This document shows positions 20,287-21,696 of a stretch of DNA of 21,696 nt, piece by piece; positions within the stretch are counted from its first letter, which is position 1; the number at the start of each line of letters is the position of its first letter. The stretch spans positions 1 through 21,696 of the forward strand of contig JADGKB010000170.1 in the NCBI GenBank assembly GCA_027604185.1, in the 5' to 3' direction. This DNA is from Boothiomyces macroporosus. Taxonomy: Eukaryota > Chytridiomycota > Chytridiomycetes > Rhizophydiales > Terramycetaceae. The position numbers and the translations under genes are program-made. The notes below the pieces were generated by a model that did not search any database, was not told where the DNA came from, and was given only the letters and a program-made list of their open reading frames with translations.

Positions 20287-20347
20287 ATATAATTTGTATG
20301 CCATTGTTTTCGGTGTTTTCTTTGGTGGATCAAAAGCAAGCCACTGA
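20192..20347 (+). CDS. Possible small single-span membrane protein overlapping the PCNX4 3' end
   Basis: ATG 20192 to TGA 20347, 51 aa, in a different frame from the PCNX4 C-terminus; an in-frame ATG further upstream (20138) would add 18 residues. It has a hydrophilic, basic N-terminal half (MPESSRPATMGRRMKSEG) followed by one hydrophobic segment (YNLYAIVFGVFFGG) and a short polar end, KASH. Its codon choice looks more like the genes around it than the overlapping PCNX4 frame does. Size and layout recall small mitochondrial membrane subunits, but I cannot place it in a family. It may instead be a spliced alternative last exon of PCNX4 (25-nt GTACC...CCAG at 20162-20186 would connect them). 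Uncertain. Confidence 0.4.
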   Translation: MPESSRPATMGRRMKSEGIIKPSREFTQIMLEYNLYAIVFGVFFGGSKASH

Positions 20348-20411
20348 CTGCCGAAGCCTTTTTCATTAAATTTCAATTCTCTCCTCATAAAATATATCTC
20401 ATAGACACACA

Positions 20412-20911
20412 ATGTTTGGTACTCGAATGCTGAGATAGGTTTTACGTTCTTTGCTCAAAAGCCCCAACCAGAAATAAAGAAGGAGCCGCAGTCATTCGCA
20501 GAAGTATTCAACATTGATCTGGACAAACCAATTACATTGGACCTAAAGGAATTCCAAAAAGATTTTCAAAGCGGAATGGATGGTCCTATTGAACTAAAGG
20601 ACCTTGGGATCGCCTCTGTGTTTGGAGGAAGTGCTGGATTCGCTTTGAAAAGATTAACAAGGACCGCTGCGTTCTTTGTAGGATTAGCAGCTACAGGAAT
20701 TCAAGGTTTAGCTTATAGCGACATTATCAGAATCAATTGGCCCAAAGTAGAGCAGCTAATGGTTACTCACTTTGACCAGAATGGCGATGGTAAATTTGAT
20801 CAAGATGATATCACTTTTGGAGTATCAAAAGTAATGAGAAAATTGGGCAGCGACTTTCCTACCGCATCCGGATTCGCAACAAGTTTCTGGCTGGGATATA
20901 GATATGGCTAA
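20412..20911 (+). CDS. FUN14: FUN14-domain mitochondrial membrane protein, paralogue 2
   Basis: Spliced CDS join(20412-20418, 20439-20911), 159 aa. The first coding exon is only ATGTTTG (7 nt), followed by a 20-nt intron; without splicing the ATG meets a TAG after eight codons. The N-terminal extension (about 55 residues, hydrophilic) is absent from paralogue 1. The FUN14 core follows: ASVFGGSAGFALKR, RTAAFFVGLAATGIQGLAY, then a complete EF-hand-like 12-residue loop (DQNGDGKFDQDD, residues 115-126) and the C-terminal hairpin ending GFATSFWLGYRYG. Expected location is the mitochondrial outer membrane, by family knowledge. If the 7-nt exon is wrong, the protein could start in an unseen upstream exon, or at the internal Met 49 or later, which is unlikely because the family core begins near residue 55. 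Confidence 0.8.
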
Positions 20912-20913
20912 GA

Positions 20914-20932
20914 CTATCAATTTGTTTTATAT
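20914..20932. repeat. 19-bp direct repeat, copy 1
   Basis: CTATCAATTTGTTTTATAT occurs here, just after the FUN14 paralogue 2 stop, and again at 21672-21690. Both copies are followed shortly by ACCCTC. The two copies flank the small orphan gene at 21130-21426. Confidence 0.8.
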
Positions 20933-21129
20933 TTTTAAATAAACCCTCATATCATTCTTTTGGTGATTGGTTTTGTAGTCCCTGACCCTATAAGCCTCAT
21001 CGCAATAGTCTAATGCATAATCTTTATGCACTGGACCAAGTCTGACAGCATTTTTTTTGAAATTCTAATTTTAAGTTATGCAAATAAACTTTTGTGCCGT
21101 TGTTTCATGTTAATTTTTTTCACCAAAAC

Positions 21130-21426
21130 ATGGACAGCGTTGGAAAATTGATAATGGCAGTAGGAGGGACATTGATAGGGATTTCCTACGTAAGGAAGTA
21201 TTGGCAGGAAACAAGAATCAAGCTGTTTGGAAGGGCAGTTGTGGTTGGAACAACTGTTCTTCCAGAATCAATTCCAGTTGAAGGGATTATATTTGATACC
21301 TTGGTAAAGGCGACAGTATGTAATATCTCAGCTAGCCCTGCAAATGTAACTCTTTTGTAATGATAGACTACAAGCGAAAAAGATGCCAACTCTCCTGGAA
21401 AAGACTCTGGATATCTCTCCATGTAG
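21130..21426 (+). CDS. Small orphan protein with N-terminal hydrophobic segment
   Basis: Spliced CDS join(21130-21345, 21367-21426), 91 aa, one 21-nt intron in phase 0 with in-frame stops. I do not recognise it. The N-terminus (MDSVGKLIMAVGGTLIGISYV) could be a membrane anchor or uncleaved signal, followed by RKYWQETRIKLFGR, a basic amphipathic stretch, then a beta-rich region AVVVGTTVLPESIPVEGIIFD and a polar Ser/Asn/Lys-rich tail. The length is short, so a missed downstream exon is possible, but the spliced end at TAG 21424-21426 is clean. Unspliced, the frame would stop at 21360, six codons into the intron. Downstream sequence to the window edge is AT-rich. Confidence 0.55.
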
Positions 21427-21696
21427 TTTATATGTTTAATAAACTTTGCTATATTCTATGTACATTCTGCCGTATGCACTCTCCAGCTCTCATTTAAATT
21501 GAAATAATTCAAGTGCCAGAATGATTAGAATCAAAAGGAAGCCGCTCTTACTTTCTCGTATTCTTGCATCTGTTCAAATCCCTTTAATAAAAATATGCCA
21601 TCCATGAAACCACGATTGCTCTAAACAAGCCAATGATTTGTATCGGTACTCCCTCTCAAGTATATAACAGTCTATCAATTTGTTTTATATACCCTC
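21427..21696. other. 3' flank to the window edge
   Basis: AT-rich, no gene I can support. The minus strand has a short open stretch at 21490-21573 ending in a hydrophobic tail, but no start or acceptor fits it. Contains copy 2 of the 19-bp repeat at 21672-21690. Confidence 0.4.
21672..21690. repeat. 19-bp direct repeat, copy 2
   Basis: Identical to 20914-20932; see that entry. Followed directly by ACCCTC at the window end. Confidence 0.8.

Noticed and set aside
21490..21573. Minus-strand terminal exon with hydrophobic tail
   Set aside because: Has a plausible membrane tail but no ATG and no acceptor of the local type; too short to support.
1..21696. Prokaryotic or organellar origin
   Set aside because: Spliceosomal introns, SNU114, nuclear-encoded COX5A with a presequence and single-gene transcription units all indicate a eukaryotic nuclear genome.

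Overview
This is nuclear DNA of a eukaryote with a compact, AT-leaning genome. Coding regions are broken by very short spliceosomal introns. I resolved 32 introns by frame restoration, most of them also supported by protein-family or paralogue alignment: 2 of 19 nt, 21 of 20 nt, 5 of 21 nt, 2 of 22 nt, 1 of 23 nt and one outlier of 54 nt. All start GTA, nearly all carry a TAA-type branch element close to the acceptor, and all end AG. TAA, TAG and TGA all serve as stops, and nothing suggests an altered code. The gene set (Cox5A/Cox6, fungal-type succinate/fumarate carrier, EF-hand-type Fun14, ADCK2-like kinase, PCNX4, full-length Snu114) fits an aerobic organism with mitochondria, most likely an opisthokont. 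My guess is an early-diverging fungal or fungus-like lineage; the exact group cannot be read from the window.

Layout, left to right. 1-440: 3' end of an unrecognised gene (+). 590-3335: two tandem succinate/fumarate carrier paralogues (+), the first with five introns and the second with only the last of them, separated by a 696-bp spacer holding a 22-bp tandem repeat. 3414-5107: ADCK2-like UbiB/ABC1 kinase (+). 5115-6900: a VOC/glyoxalase-like protein (-), whose stop lies 7 bp from the kinase stop. 6937-10027: SNU114/EFTUD2 (-), complete at 971 aa in eight exons. 10341-11150: class I SAM methyltransferase (-). 11514-11930: FUN14 paralogue 1 (+). 11993-12796: orphan multi-pass membrane protein (+). 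12879-13360: COX5A/COX6 (+). 13611-15354: DOMON plus copper type II monooxygenase (+). 15415-16539: cation diffusion facilitator (-). 16849-20286: PCNX4 (+), eight exons, with a small overlapping ORF at its 3' end. 20412-20911: FUN14 paralogue 2 (+) with a 7-nt first coding exon. 21130-21426: small orphan membrane protein (+).

The genes do not form a recognisable pathway. Several products are mitochondrial (two carriers, ADCK2-like kinase, Cox5A, two Fun14 proteins), but I see no evidence that the clustering is functional. I found no mobile element, CRISPR array, rRNA, tRNA or viral gene. What stands out is genome architecture: ultrashort, tightly constrained introns, all length-multiple-of-three introns in phase 0 with an in-frame stop, AATAAA signals overlapping stop codons, and intergenic gaps down to 7-36 bp.
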